From: Armatimonadota bacterium
GTDB lineage: Bacteria > Armatimonadota > Zipacnadia > Zipacnadales > JABUFB01
Reading direction: 5' to 3'
Assembly (NCBI GenBank): GCA_013314775.1
Contig: JABUFB010000009.1
Location: forward strand, 402,428-466,427
DNA: 64,000 bases
Of the stretch, positions 44,609 to 56,445 are shown piece after piece. The position numbers and the translations under genes are program-made. The number at the start of each line of letters is the position of its first letter. Positions within the stretch are counted from its first letter, which is position 1. The notes beneath the pieces are model-generated. The model made no database searches. It was given only the letters and a program-made list of their open reading frames with translations, and had not been told where the DNA came from.

Positions 44609-45811
44609 ATGCTGCAGGATGCCCATTCCCATGGGGCTATTGCCCTGGCCTGCGCGATAGCGCTGCTCGGGGGGCTGGCGTGTCGCAGCACTGCCGATGA
44701 AGCCCGGACGGGCGCCTACGCCCAGTGGGAGAACGGTCCTCCGGCGGACCCGAGCTACTTCCCAATCGCGGTGTGGCTGCAGGGTCCGCAGAACGCGGCG
44801 CGCTACAAGGCCGCCGGAATCAACCTCTATGTCGCCCTGTGGAAGGGGCCGACCGAGAAGCAGCTTGCGGACCTGGAAGCCGCGGGGATGCAGGTGATCT
44901 GCGAACAAAACGAGGTGGGCATGGCGCACCTGGATTCCCCGACTATCGTTGGGTGGATGCACGGAGACGAACCGGACAACGCGCAGCCCGTGATCGACCC
45001 GGCCACAGGCAAGCGCACCTGGGGGCCCTGCGTGCCGCCGGAGCGGATCGTGGAGGACTACCGACGCATCGCGGCTGCCGATCCCACTCGCCCGGTGCTG
45101 CTGAACCTCGGGCAAGGCGTGGCTAATGACCAGTGGCATGGGCGCGGCAGTGGGGCCAAACTCAGCGACTATGAGACCTACGTCAAGGGCGGCGACATCA
45201 TCTCCTTCGACATCTACCCCGTCGCCAGCGGGGGAGAGAACGGGGCCGACAGGTTGTGGCTTGTGCCGAAGGGTGTGGACAGGCTGGTCACCTGGACCGG
45301 GGGCCAGAAGATTATCTGGAACTGCATCGAGTGTACGAACATCAGCGGCCAGGGAAAGGCGAGTCCGGACCAGGTGAAGGCGGAGGTCTGGATGGCGCTG
45401 ATCCACGGGTCAACCGGGCTGATCTACTTCGTCCACCAGTTCCAACCGACATTCTGCGAATGGGCGCTGCTGGAGGATCCCGAAATGCTCGCTGCAGTCA
45501 CGGCCATCAACCAGCAGATCCGCGAGCTCGCTCCGGTGCTCAACAGTCCCACGGTCACGGATGTCGTCTCAGTGGAATCCGCGACCCCCGATGTGCCCGT
45601 GGATGCGATGGTCAAACAGCACGAAGGCGCCACGTATGTCTTCGCGGTGGGAATGCGAAACGCGGCCACGACGGCTCGCTTCCGGGTTGGAGATACCGGC
45701 AAGGTGGCCCAGGTAATCGGCGAGAGCCGCACCATAGAGGTTGTGGATGGTGCGTTCGAGGATTCCTTCGCGCCCTACGCCGTGCATCTGTACCGGTTGA
45801 CGGCTGACTGA
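44609..45811 (+). CDS. Secreted TIM-barrel hydrolase-like protein (DEP motif)
   Basis: A 400-residue exported protein with hydrophobic signal region ALACAIALLGGLA followed by Cys, possibly a lipoprotein site. The barrel has repeated strand motifs: YFPIAVWLQGPQNAARYK, INLYVALWKGPTEK, IVGWMHGDEPDN (Asp120-Glu121), GDIISFDIYPVA, KIIWNCIECTN and STGLIYFVHQF. A small C-terminal beta-sandwich follows. The plan and DEP motif resemble the protein at 35498-36817. A clan A type hydrolase is likely; specificity is unknown. The start is ATG 44609 behind GCGAGG; a GTG three codons upstream is in frame. It stands alone with a strong terminator behind it. Confidence 0.75.
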   Translation: MLQDAHSHGAIALACAIALLGGLACRSTADEARTGAYAQWENGPPADPSYFPIAVWLQGPQNAARYKAAGINLYVALWKGPTEKQLADLEAAGMQVICEQNEVGMAHLDSPTIVGWMHGDEPDNAQPVIDPATGKRTWGPCVPPERIVEDYRRIAAADPTRPVLLNLGQGVANDQWHGRGSGAKLSDYETYVKGGDIISFDIYPVASGGENGADRLWLVPKGVDRLVTWTGGQKIIWNCIECTNISGQGKASPDQVKAEVWMALIHGSTGLIYFVHQFQPTFCEWALLEDPEMLAAVTAINQQIRELAPVLNSPTVTDVVSVESATPDVPVDAMVKQHEGATYVFAVGMRNAATTARFRVGDTGKVAQVIGESRTIEVVDGAFEDSFAPYAVHLYRLTAD

Positions 45812-45846
45812 ACAATATCTGCGGAGCACCTGCCCTGCAAATGCAC

Positions 45847-45884
45847 GGTGCCGGGGCGCTATGCACGATCGCCCCGGCACCTTT
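45847..45884 (+). terminator. Intrinsic terminator after the TIM-barrel protein gene
   Basis: A perfect 12-base-pair stem, GGTGCCGGGGCG (45847-45858) and CGCCCCGGCACC (45870-45881), with an 11-base loop and a following TTT. It separates this gene from the convergent katG. Confidence 0.85.
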
Positions 45885-45937
45885 CGTCTGTCAGTCTGGA
45901 GCCTGTAGCGCACCATCGCCTGCTGCGGCATCATACG

Positions 45938-48701
<2,764 letters not shown>

Positions 48702-48739
48702 GTATCTGGGGTCCTAAATAGGAATGCATCGTAAATAAG

Positions 48740-48768
48740 ATTGTCTCTATAAAGCATGACCGTGTCAA
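48740..48768 (-). promoter_or_regulatory. Promoter of the perR-katG operon
   Basis: On the minus strand TTGACA (48768-48763) is followed after 17 bases by GACAAT (48745-48740), a reasonable sigma-70 promoter about 40 bases before the perR start codon. The region from the -10 to the start codon is AT-rich, as PerR boxes are, but no clean 7-1-7 box is visible. The remaining bases up to the heparinase gene (48769-49094) hold no recognised element. Confidence 0.6.
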
Positions 48769-49094
48769 GGCGGATACGAACGCACGAACGCCCGGCGGGC
48801 TTCGCCGGCCGGGATCAATGCCCGACATTGCAGGAGGATACCCGTGGCGTGAGAAGAAAGCTCTTGGGGTTTCCGTTGAGACGCCTCGACTCGCAAAGGG
48901 AGTGGCGACCCAATGCCGGTCCCCACTGTTCCGCAGGCTCACCGGGGCGTGGTGACGGCCTGACGTTCCCCTGTGAGCTGCGTCGCAGCTTCATCTGGGA
49001 GAAGCGCCGCCTCAGATTGATGCCCATCCGATGGGGCACCCGCGTTGAGCGTGGTTAGCGAACACCCGAGAATTGTGGAGGGAGCATTTCGACC

Positions 49095-52000
49095 GTGACT
49101 TGTCCACATGCGCTGTTTGCCCTGCTGCTGGTCGCCTGCGCGGCCCTTGCGCAGGACATCATCCCGGTGGATGACGAGGTCAGTGACCAGGAAGTGCTCC
49201 GGCTGGTGGATGTATCACGTCCCGGTCTGGAGGAGTTCGCCGCCGCCATGGGTGAGGGGCACTTGGCCCGCGCGCAGGAGCTGCTTGTCGCACACTTTGC
49301 CGGACGGGCGCAACCGGTCATTCCGCCTGCGATGGCCCCGGGCGTTGGCGAAGGCAACTCCATGTGCGTCCAAGCGAAAGCCTCCCCGGAACAGGCCGAG
49401 ACCTGGCTGCGTCATGTCTTCACCCTGAGCAATAACGACACCGGAAAAATGGAGACCTACGACCTGGGGCCGCAGATTCAGTGGATGAGCAATCCCAGTT
49501 CCGCCGTCAGCTGGATCCTGTACCTGAACCAGATGAACCACCTCAATTCCCTCTCGGGTCTTTACGCCCAGACTGGAGATGAGAGGCTTGCGCTTGAGGT
49601 GGGGCAGTCGGTTCTTTCGTGGACGCGCCAATGCCCGCGCGGGTACGGCTACATGAAGGACGGGCAACTGGTCAAGTCCGGGATGGAGGTGCGCAACCGG
49701 GCCTGCAACCTGATCGTGGCTTACGAGGCGGTGCGCAAGTCACCTTCCCTGACTCCGGCGATGCACATGGCCTTCTGGAAGCTGTTCATCGCCTCGGCGC
49801 GGGAGCTGATGACCTACGAGGGCGTCTCGTACCCCGGCCTCATCCCGCTGGCGGTGATGTTCCCTGAGTTCACCGAGAGAGAGTCCTGGTTCAAGAGCGG
49901 TGAAGCGAACCTGCGCTTCTGCCTGGTCAACAGAACGTCGCCGGAGGGCGCCTGGGACACCCAGTCCATCTCCTACCAGACCGTGTCGGTGCCCTGGTCG
50001 TTGCGGTCTCTCGAGTTTCTGAGGGCGAACCCTCAAAGCGGGGACTTCGACGCAATGGCGGAGATGGTCACAGTGCAGGTGGGCAAGCTGCTGGGATTGA
50101 TGCTGCGCATCGCCCTGCCCAATGGGGGCCTGCCAAATGTGGGCGACACCTACGGCCGTCCGGACTGGAGCAAGAGTGCCGCCGGCCCTATGCTGACCTC
50201 TTTCATTCACAGCCAGATGAGCCCCGAACATCAGGCGGCCCTCAACGCCATCGAAGACGACTATGCGCGGCTCAAGGCCGCCCTTGCCATTGCTGACGGG
50301 CGGGATGCCGAGCAGCCCGACTGGACGTCCCGGGCCTTCCCCGGTTCCGGCTACTACGTGATGCGCAGTGACTGGGAGAACGACCAGGCGCGGTACCTTT
50401 ACCTCGACCTGACGCCACAGGCCATGGGCCATGCCCACAATGACGCCCTGCATTTCGACCTGTATGCGTATGGCAAGCCTCTGCTCGCCGATACCGGCGA
50501 CTACTTCCTTGGCTGGGGGTACCGGGCCGCGCTGCACAACACCATCGAGGTGGATGAGCAGGACCAGGCGCGCGGCGTTGCAGCCGCTCCCATGATGCCC
50601 CGGGAGTGGCTGAGCACAGGCGCCTTCGATCTCGCGGACCTGTCCCACGGCGCCTACGAAAGGCTGGGGGTCACCCACCGGCGCAAGGTGATCTTCCTGA
50701 AGCCTGATTACTTCGTGCTGTGTGACCTCCTGACCGGCGAGGGCAACCACAAGTTAGAGCAGTTCTTCCACTTCGCAGGGCCTACCCAGACCGCCGCGGC
50801 CCAGGCAAGTCTGGACGAGGACACCCTGGTGGCGGCATCGACGCATACCGGGACAGCCAACGTGCAGGTCATTCCGGTTCACACCGATGGGCTCACTGCC
50901 CGGTTCGCCGCCGCGCAGGAAACGGACATGAAGGTCGAGGACAAGTACACTCGAGAGGCAATGCTGGGTTGGATGGTGACGGGCGGGACCTTCCAGCGGG
51001 TGAAAGCGCCGGTGGCGGTCTACACCCGGGAGGGCGCCCTTCCCCAGGCCTTCCACAATGTGCTTTACCCCACCCCCGCGGGGGCAACGGCAGAGCTGAG
51101 CGTCACGGCGCTGCCTGTCGCGCAGGACGGCAAAGCGCTTCGCCCGACAGAAGCTGCCGGCTTCACGATGACCGGGAGCATCACACGTCCCAGGTACGCA
51201 GAGCAGGAGATCAGAGTGGAACGGGGGGCAAATCTTGCCCTGGGCCGACCCGGGTTCGCCGAAGTCAGCCAGGGGCAGATCGCCACTACCTCCGCACTCC
51301 TCACCGACGGCGACCCCTCGCCGCGAGTCATCGGTGGTGCGGTGTCCAGCAGCCCGTACACCCCCAACGTCCTGCTCGAGGGGCGTTTCACCGTAGACTT
51401 CGCGTCCGAGACTGAGGTCAACTGCGTCATTCTGCACCACGGGACCTGGAACGGAAGCCAGATTCTCTACCCGGCAGAGGAGATGACCGTACAGTTCTGG
51501 GACGGGCAAGGCTGGGTAGACGCCGAGGCGCAGCAGACAACGTGGCATGACGAGCAGGTCAGCGAGACCCGGTTCCGGCCAGTGAGCGCAACGCGGCTGT
51601 CCGTATTCGTCCGCAGGCCATCCGGTGGCCGGTTGTCGCTGCGCGAGTTCGAAGCTTACCGGGTTCCTGACGCTGAACTTCAGCGCGTCGCGGCCATGCG
51701 CGCGGAAACGGTGACTGAGAGCTTCCGGGACGTATGCCTGATCTCCCACAGCGGCCCGGGCATGAGGCAGTACGGCGACTACACCTTTGATGGGGAACTG
51801 GCGTTCATCCACGCGGATGGGCAGGGCCGGGTGCAGGAAGTCTGCCTGAAGGACGGCAGCTTCCTCAGCAATGGACAGGACCTGAAGTTCACCAGTTCTC
51901 TCTGGCGCTACCCTTACTGCAACATCAGCCTGAGGGGCAATGAAGCCCTGGTGGACTGTCCGGGAGCGTTCCAGCTTCAACTCGTCGCCAACGGGGAGGC

Positions 52001-52340
52001 AGTGGAGCTTTCCATGGCCGATGGTTCGCAGCCGGGTGGAGAAGCCGAACCCGAGCTCAACATCTCCGACGCCCGCGTCGTGCTGGAACCGGCACAGGAG
52101 GGGTTCGCCGGAGCGCAGCCTTCAGCGCTGGTCACCTGGCGGACCGACCGGCCGGCGACGTCCCAGGTCTTCTACGGAGATGACGGCCAGTTCGCCCAGC
52201 GCACTACTTTCGACCCGACGCTGGTGACCGACCACCAGGTGAGGGTGTATTTCCTGCGCGCCGACCGGGAGTACGCCTTCCGCGCGGTCAGCCGGACGAG
52301 CTCCTCAGACGCGCAGGTATACTTGCCGGGGCGCCGCTAG
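49095..52340 (+). CDS. Secreted heparinase II/III-like polysaccharide lyase with discoidin and fibronectin-like domains
   Basis: A 1081-residue exported protein with signal peptide TCPHALFALLLVACAALAQ. An (alpha/alpha) toroid (about 100-430) contains IQWMSNPSSAVSWILYLNQM and QSISYQTVSVPWSLR. The heparinase II/III-like beta-sandwich (about 430-700) includes the conserved MGHAHNDALHFDLYAYGKPL with its His-x-His-Asn/Asp active-site region and LLADTGDYF. A discoidin-like domain (about 720-870) and a C-terminal fibronectin III-like domain (about 985-1078, ALVTWRTDRPATSQVFYG) follow. It should cleave uronic-acid polysaccharides by beta-elimination outside the cell. The start is GTG 49095, 12 bases after a GGAGGGAG site. 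Substrate (heparin-like, alginate-like or other) is unknown. Confidence 0.85.
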   Translation: MTCPHALFALLLVACAALAQDIIPVDDEVSDQEVLRLVDVSRPGLEEFAAAMGEGHLARAQELLVAHFAGRAQPVIPPAMAPGVGEGNSMCVQAKASPEQAETWLRHVFTLSNNDTGKMETYDLGPQIQWMSNPSSAVSWILYLNQMNHLNSLSGLYAQTGDERLALEVGQSVLSWTRQCPRGYGYMKDGQLVKSGMEVRNRACNLIVAYEAVRKSPSLTPAMHMAFWKLFIASARELMTYEGVSYPGLIPLAVMFPEFTERESWFKSGEANLRFCLVNRTSPEGAWDTQSISYQTVSVPWSLRSLEFLRANPQSGDFDAMAEMVTVQVGKLLGLMLRIALPNGGLPNVGDTYGRPDWSKSAAGPMLTSFIHSQMSPEHQAALNAIEDDYARLKAALAIADGRDAEQPDWTSRAFPGSGYYVMRSDWENDQARYLYLDLTPQAMGHAHNDALHFDLYAYGKPLLADTGDYFLGWGYRAALHNTIEVDEQDQARGVAAAPMMPREWLSTGAFDLADLSHGAYERLGVTHRRKVIFLKPDYFVLCDLLTGEGNHKLEQFFHFAGPTQTAAAQASLDEDTLVAASTHTGTANVQVIPVHTDGLTARFAAAQETDMKVEDKYTREAMLGWMVTGGTFQRVKAPVAVYTREGALPQAFHNVLYPTPAGATAELSVTALPVAQDGKALRPTEAAGFTMTGSITRPRYAEQEIRVERGANLALGRPGFAEVSQGQIATTSALLTDGDPSPRVIGGAVSSSPYTPNVLLEGRFTVDFASETEVNCVILHHGTWNGSQILYPAEEMTVQFWDGQGWVDAEAQQTTWHDEQVSETRFRPVSATRLSVFVRRPSGGRLSLREFEAYRVPDAELQRVAAMRAETVTESFRDVCLISHSGPGMRQYGDYTFDGELAFIHADGQGRVQEVCLKDGSFLSNGQDLKFTSSLWRYPYCNISLRGNEALVDCPGAFQLQLVANGEAVELSMADGSQPGGEAEPELNISDARVVLEPAQEGFAGAQPSALVTWRTDRPATSQVFYGDDGQFAQRTTFDPTLVTDHQVRVYFLRADREYAFRAVSRTSSSDAQVYLPGRR

Positions 52341-52477
52341 ACCGTGCGCTGGTGTGAGCGGTCTGAGGAAGGTTGCTGCCTGAACGATCGAGAACGTGCC
52401 GCGTAAGCGATAATGCGACGGCCGCGGTGTATATCCCGCGCGGCAGCCGCGATTCCAATGCCCCCCGGGAGAGTCCA

Positions 52478-52645
52478 ATGACACACCCCGGCGTGACGCT
52501 TCCTGCATTCCTGTGCGCAAGTCTCGTTATCACGGGGCAGGAGGCCGGCGTGCCTGTCGCGCGTCGGAACCTGCACCGTGGTCCGTTGGCCCTGGACGCG
52601 ACCGCGAGCACCACCCTTCGCCGGCTCTTCGTGGTTGAGAGGTAG
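52478..52645 (+). CDS. Possible small coupled ORF of 55 residues
   Basis: ATG 52478 follows GGGAGAG at a good distance, and the stop TAG shares its last base with the GTG start of the next gene, so translational coupling is conceivable. The product (a hydrophobic stretch VTLPAFLCASLVITG, then a basic tail) resembles nothing I know. It may be chance. Confidence 0.25.
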   Translation: MTHPGVTLPAFLCASLVITGQEAGVPVARRNLHRGPLALDATASTTLRRLFVVER

Positions 52646-53433
52646 TGCGAGTGGACGGGCACCTGCTGCATGTTGAGATGGGCCCAGCGACGCTCGCAAT
52701 GACCGGGTGGGACCTACTGCTGGTCCTGGCGGTGACTGCGCAGGCGACGCTGCTCGCGTATCTTCGCCACCCCCGTTGGAAAGCATTCATCCTGACGCTG
52801 CCCATCCCGTTCTCCCTGTCCACGCTGTCCCTTGGGCTGCAGGTGGGCGTCACGAATGTGGCTGGCCTGGTGCTGCTCCTCGGATACACCCTGGGGGTGT
52901 ACCTCCTGCACGCCCGGTGGCGCGCGCCGATCATCCCCAGCATCATCGGCTGCGCTGTGGGTTACTGCCTTGCGGGGACGCTCCTTGCGCGCGTCCTGCC
53001 GGCCTCTGACCGCGTCTTCTGGATTGCCGCGGGCTCGGTCTTCATGGCCGGGATTCTGCTGTACCGTCTCATGCCACACCGCGACGAACCACCGCACCGC
53101 AGCCCTCTACCCGTACCGCTCAAGGCAGCGCTCATCGCCCTGGTGATCATCGCCCTGGTGGTGATCAAACAGCAGTTGCAGGGCTTCATGACGGTATTCC
53201 CGATGGTCGGCGTTATCGCTTCGTACGAGGGCCGCCACTGCCTGTGGACGCTGTCGCGGCAGATCCCAGTGCTGATCATCGCCATGTTGCCGATGATGGT
53301 CACGATACACATTCTCCAGCCCGCGGTCGGCACGGGTTGGGCGCTGGGTGCGGGGTGGTTGGTATTCATGGCGATCCTGCTTCCCTTCACCCACCGCCAG
53401 TGGGCCGCGATGCCGGACGCGCCGGCAACCTGA
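52645..53433 (+). CDS. Integral membrane protein of unknown function (about eight helices)
   Basis: A 262-residue hydrophobic protein with about eight membrane segments, among them WDLLLVLAVTAQATLLAYL, VAGLVLLLGYTLGVYLL, FWIAAGSVFMAGILLYRLM, AALIALVIIALVVIK and WALGAGWLVFMAILLPF. A segment FMTVFPMVGVIASYEGRH separates the last pairs. No transporter or enzyme family is recognised. The start may be GTG 52645 or, with better spacing from GAGAGG, GTG 52651. It stands between the heparinase and six-hairpin genes and shares no obvious function with them. Confidence 0.7.
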   Translation: MRVDGHLLHVEMGPATLAMTGWDLLLVLAVTAQATLLAYLRHPRWKAFILTLPIPFSLSTLSLGLQVGVTNVAGLVLLLGYTLGVYLLHARWRAPIIPSIIGCAVGYCLAGTLLARVLPASDRVFWIAAGSVFMAGILLYRLMPHRDEPPHRSPLPVPLKAALIALVIIALVVIKQQLQGFMTVFPMVGVIASYEGRHCLWTLSRQIPVLIIAMLPMMVTIHILQPAVGTGWALGAGWLVFMAILLPFTHRQWAAMPDAPAT

Positions 53434-53792
53434 CAGCCTCGCGAGGCGAACTCCTCTGCGCGGCAGGTTGAGGGCGGAAGACGGGCGAAGTGATGGCTGA
53501 TCCCGCTGACTCGGAGGTCGACTGATGTCCGAGTTCATCCTGTCACGGTCGCGCGTGGAAGCCGGGCCGCCGGCGCTTGTTGGGCGCCGGGCCCTGGGGT
53601 CCGGACGACTCGGTCTACTGTGTGAGGATCAAGGCGACCCCAGCAGCGTAGGCGGGTCAGCAATGCCCGGGAGCATCGGTGGGCTCGTACCTGGCGCCCG
53701 AGGCATTGGGGATGATCACCGACCGGTCGGTTGCGTTGCTGGGCCATTTACACTCGTAACTCTGGCGATCGCCGTTGGCAAAGGAGCCTGAC
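53434..53792. other. Gap with one possible small ORF (53525-53791)
   Basis: An 88-codon plus-strand frame starts at ATG 53525 behind GGAGG and stops at 53791, one base before the next gene's ATG. Its product has no recognisable character. On the opposite strand 53657-53790 reads unexpectedly protein-like (ANGDRQSYECKWPSNATDR, IPNASGARYEPTDAPGHC), perhaps a remnant of a lost gene. Neither is supported enough to call. Confidence 0.3.
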
Positions 53793-56408
53793 ATGGGGAA
53801 GGTTGCATTTTTGCCGGTTGCGCTTGCCCTGCCCATGCTGTGCAGCGCCCAACCCGCCGACCGGTACCAGGGCGCGGGTTTCTCGGGAAGCGGCGACGTT
53901 GGGTATCTGAAGCTTCTGGACACCTGCTACCAGATGCTGTACCCCAGCCCGGACCTGCAGAACATCGGGATGCTCTACAACTCGGCCTGGAACGGGTTCG
54001 TGGAGGGACCAACCTGGGGTGCGTGGTGGATCCAGAATAGCTACGGTCCAACGTACTGCGGGCTGCCGTTCTTCGTGGAGCCGTACTGCACCTTCGTCAG
54101 CAACGCCCAGGACCTGTGGTTCAGCCAGATGGGCGACGGCAAGCGCGAGGGCTCCAATGGATGGGTGGCGCCGGACGGCTGCCTGTGCGATGCCGCGGCG
54201 CCGGGTTGGATCGTGTACAAGCAGGGCGACGGGCGCATCGACATCCACGACTGGGGCATGGAGTTCACCGCGGCCGGAATCGTGCTTCAGGCGGAGCAGC
54301 TCCTGATCAGCCGGGACCGGGCCGCCATCGACCACTACTTGCCCATGCTGGAACGCAGCGCGAACTTCATCGAGACCCGGCGCGACCCGGCGAACAACTG
54401 CTTCCTGGCCGGCGCGGCGGGAAATCTCCTGGCCCCAAGCCACGCGGGATACCGGAAGCCCGACGGCACCTACGGCAAGTCGTACCTCGCGGGGCTATCG
54501 ATCACGTACATTGCCGCGCTGGACCGGCTGATCGAACTGGAGAAGCTGGTGGGCGATGAGGCAAAGGCGGCGCTTTACTCCGAGCGCCGGAAGCTTGCGG
54601 TGAAGGGCCTGCCGAACCTCATCACGGACGAGGGCTATTTCATCAAATCACTCGACCCGGACGGCGCGAAGCACGGCGTGTACGGAGCTGAGAAGCACGG
54701 GTATTTCGAGGCCGTCTGCAACCACGACGCCATCGCCTTCCGGGTGGTCGATGACCAGCAGGCCCAACGGATCTACGACAAGATCGCCTCCATCCCCGGT
54801 CTTCGCCGACACGACGTGATCATCACGAACTTCCCGTCTCTCGATGACATGTACACCGAGCCCCGGGGGCTGTGGGAGTTCGGGCGCTGGGTCAACGGGG
54901 GACACTGGACTACCTGCGAGGCCCGTATGATCCTGGCCTACTATCGGCTGGGCAAGCACGAGGACGCGCGCAGGTCCGTGGAGCACCTGTTGGGGTTCGC
55001 CCGCGAATTCAGGTTTGACAATCCTCTGGTTGACTTCGGCGATGCGGTCTATCAGCCGAAGGAGCCGATCAATTGCGTCTACGATTCCTGGGGCGGGCCG
55101 TTGGCCATGCTCCGGGGGCTGTTCGAGTACTTGTACACCGCGGACGGTCTTACGCTCCTGCCCCATGTGCCGCCGGGAATCACCCAGCTTCAGCAGCATT
55201 TCCCTGTCCGTCTGGGCAACAAGCGCCTGTACCTGTCAACCTGTGGCAGCGGCCCGATCAGCGCAGTCTACGTGAACGGTGAGCCGTGGACAGACCACGA
55301 TGCGGCGAGGGTGTCGTTGCCCTACCATCGAGTGCCCGAACGCGCGCAGATCATCATGTGCTTCGGCGGCGCGGCGCCGGTCTTCTCGGAAATCGTGCAG
55401 GAGACCTATCAGGCGCCCGGCCCCGATGACCCGCTCTGGCAGGTGAATACGTGGTGGTCGAACCCGCTGGGCAATGGACGCCCGTTGCGCATTGGAGCCG
55501 ACAGCAACGGGAAAAGCGTTTTCGTGGGCGACATGCGCCGGGTGAGAGTATATAGTCGTGCGCTCGGCCCCGAAGAGATCGGCGCGCTCGCCGGTGACCC
55601 CCTCGCGGGCAGTGGCGATGATCCCGCGCTTGTCATTGACCTGCTTTTCGACCGCGTCGTGGACGGCCGCTGCCCCAATCCGCCCAATCCGGACCTCGTA
55701 CCCGCAGCAGTGGGGGATGTGCGGATTGTGGAGGAGGCCGGCGGGAAGGTGGCGCGCTTCAGCGGCGATGGCTACCTGGATGTACCCGCGGACGCCCGCA
55801 TTACGCTCTCGGACTACACGCTGGATGCGTGGGTCAAGCCGGGCGCTCTTCCCGACTCCGGCGCGCGGATTATCGACCGGGTCACCGCAGGGGTGGACGA
55901 CGGGTATCTGTTGGACACATTCCCGGGCAATAGCCTGCGGCTCATCACCGAGCGCGGGCATCTGTCGTACGGAGCCAACCTTCAGCCCGGCGCGTGGGTG
56001 CACCTTGCGGCGACCTGTGATGGGGAAGATGGCCTGCGGTTGTACCTGAATGGCAGGCAAGTGGCTCAGGGGCCGGGTGCACCCGCTTCGCCGTCTGCTT
56101 TCGCCCGGATCGGCAGCTTCTACGCGAAACTGGCGGCTGCGGGAGAGGTCGACAGCTACGAGGCCGGGCACTGCCGGCTGATCATCCGGCATCTCGAGGC
56201 CCTGCGCACCCGGTTGGAGTTGGAGAAAGCCGGGCAATTGCCGGAGCTTTCGCCTGCGTCTGCCTTGGCTGCCGATAAGAGCTACATCGAGGCCGCTGAA
56301 CGGCTTGCGCACGGCCTGGAGCGGGTCATGAGGAGCTACGAGAAGAGCGACGACCCGCGCAAGGCCAGGCTCTGGGCGCTCTGGGAAGAGGGGGACGAAG
56401 GGGAGTAG
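53793..56408 (+). CDS. Secreted six-hairpin (alpha/alpha)6 glycosidase-like protein with LamG domain
   Basis: An 871-residue exported protein with signal peptide MGKVAFLPVALALPMLCSAQ. An (alpha/alpha)6-barrel-like domain (about 60-470) contains IDIHDWGMEFTAAGIVLQAE, KSYLAGLSITYIAALDRL, YDSWGGPLAMLRGLFEYLYT and LLPHVPPGI, typical of GH63/GH94-like six-hairpin glycosidases. A linker precedes a LamG/concanavalin-like domain (about 640-770; SDYTLDAWVKPGALP; GAWVHLAATCDGEDGLRLY). A helical tail ends the protein. It presumably hydrolyses a glycan outside the cell, with LamG aiding binding; the catalytic acid is not assigned. The start is ATG 53793, 6 bases after AAGGAG. Confidence 0.75.
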   Translation: MGKVAFLPVALALPMLCSAQPADRYQGAGFSGSGDVGYLKLLDTCYQMLYPSPDLQNIGMLYNSAWNGFVEGPTWGAWWIQNSYGPTYCGLPFFVEPYCTFVSNAQDLWFSQMGDGKREGSNGWVAPDGCLCDAAAPGWIVYKQGDGRIDIHDWGMEFTAAGIVLQAEQLLISRDRAAIDHYLPMLERSANFIETRRDPANNCFLAGAAGNLLAPSHAGYRKPDGTYGKSYLAGLSITYIAALDRLIELEKLVGDEAKAALYSERRKLAVKGLPNLITDEGYFIKSLDPDGAKHGVYGAEKHGYFEAVCNHDAIAFRVVDDQQAQRIYDKIASIPGLRRHDVIITNFPSLDDMYTEPRGLWEFGRWVNGGHWTTCEARMILAYYRLGKHEDARRSVEHLLGFAREFRFDNPLVDFGDAVYQPKEPINCVYDSWGGPLAMLRGLFEYLYTADGLTLLPHVPPGITQLQQHFPVRLGNKRLYLSTCGSGPISAVYVNGEPWTDHDAARVSLPYHRVPERAQIIMCFGGAAPVFSEIVQETYQAPGPDDPLWQVNTWWSNPLGNGRPLRIGADSNGKSVFVGDMRRVRVYSRALGPEEIGALAGDPLAGSGDDPALVIDLLFDRVVDGRCPNPPNPDLVPAAVGDVRIVEEAGGKVARFSGDGYLDVPADARITLSDYTLDAWVKPGALPDSGARIIDRVTAGVDDGYLLDTFPGNSLRLITERGHLSYGANLQPGAWVHLAATCDGEDGLRLYLNGRQVAQGPGAPASPSAFARIGSFYAKLAAAGEVDSYEAGHCRLIIRHLEALRTRLELEKAGQLPELSPASALAADKSYIEAAERLAHGLERVMRSYEKSDDPRKARLWALWEEGDEGE

Positions 56409-56445
56409 CTGCGCGAGCCGTCTTGCCCGTCTCGCACGGAAGCGG

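Noticed and set aside
45847..45881. Bidirectional terminator that would also serve katG
   Set aside because: The stem is perfect, but on the minus strand it is not followed by a T tract, so only the plus-strand role is supported.
50754..51980. A 408-codon minus-strand frame
   Set aside because: Shadow of the heparinase gene, without domains.
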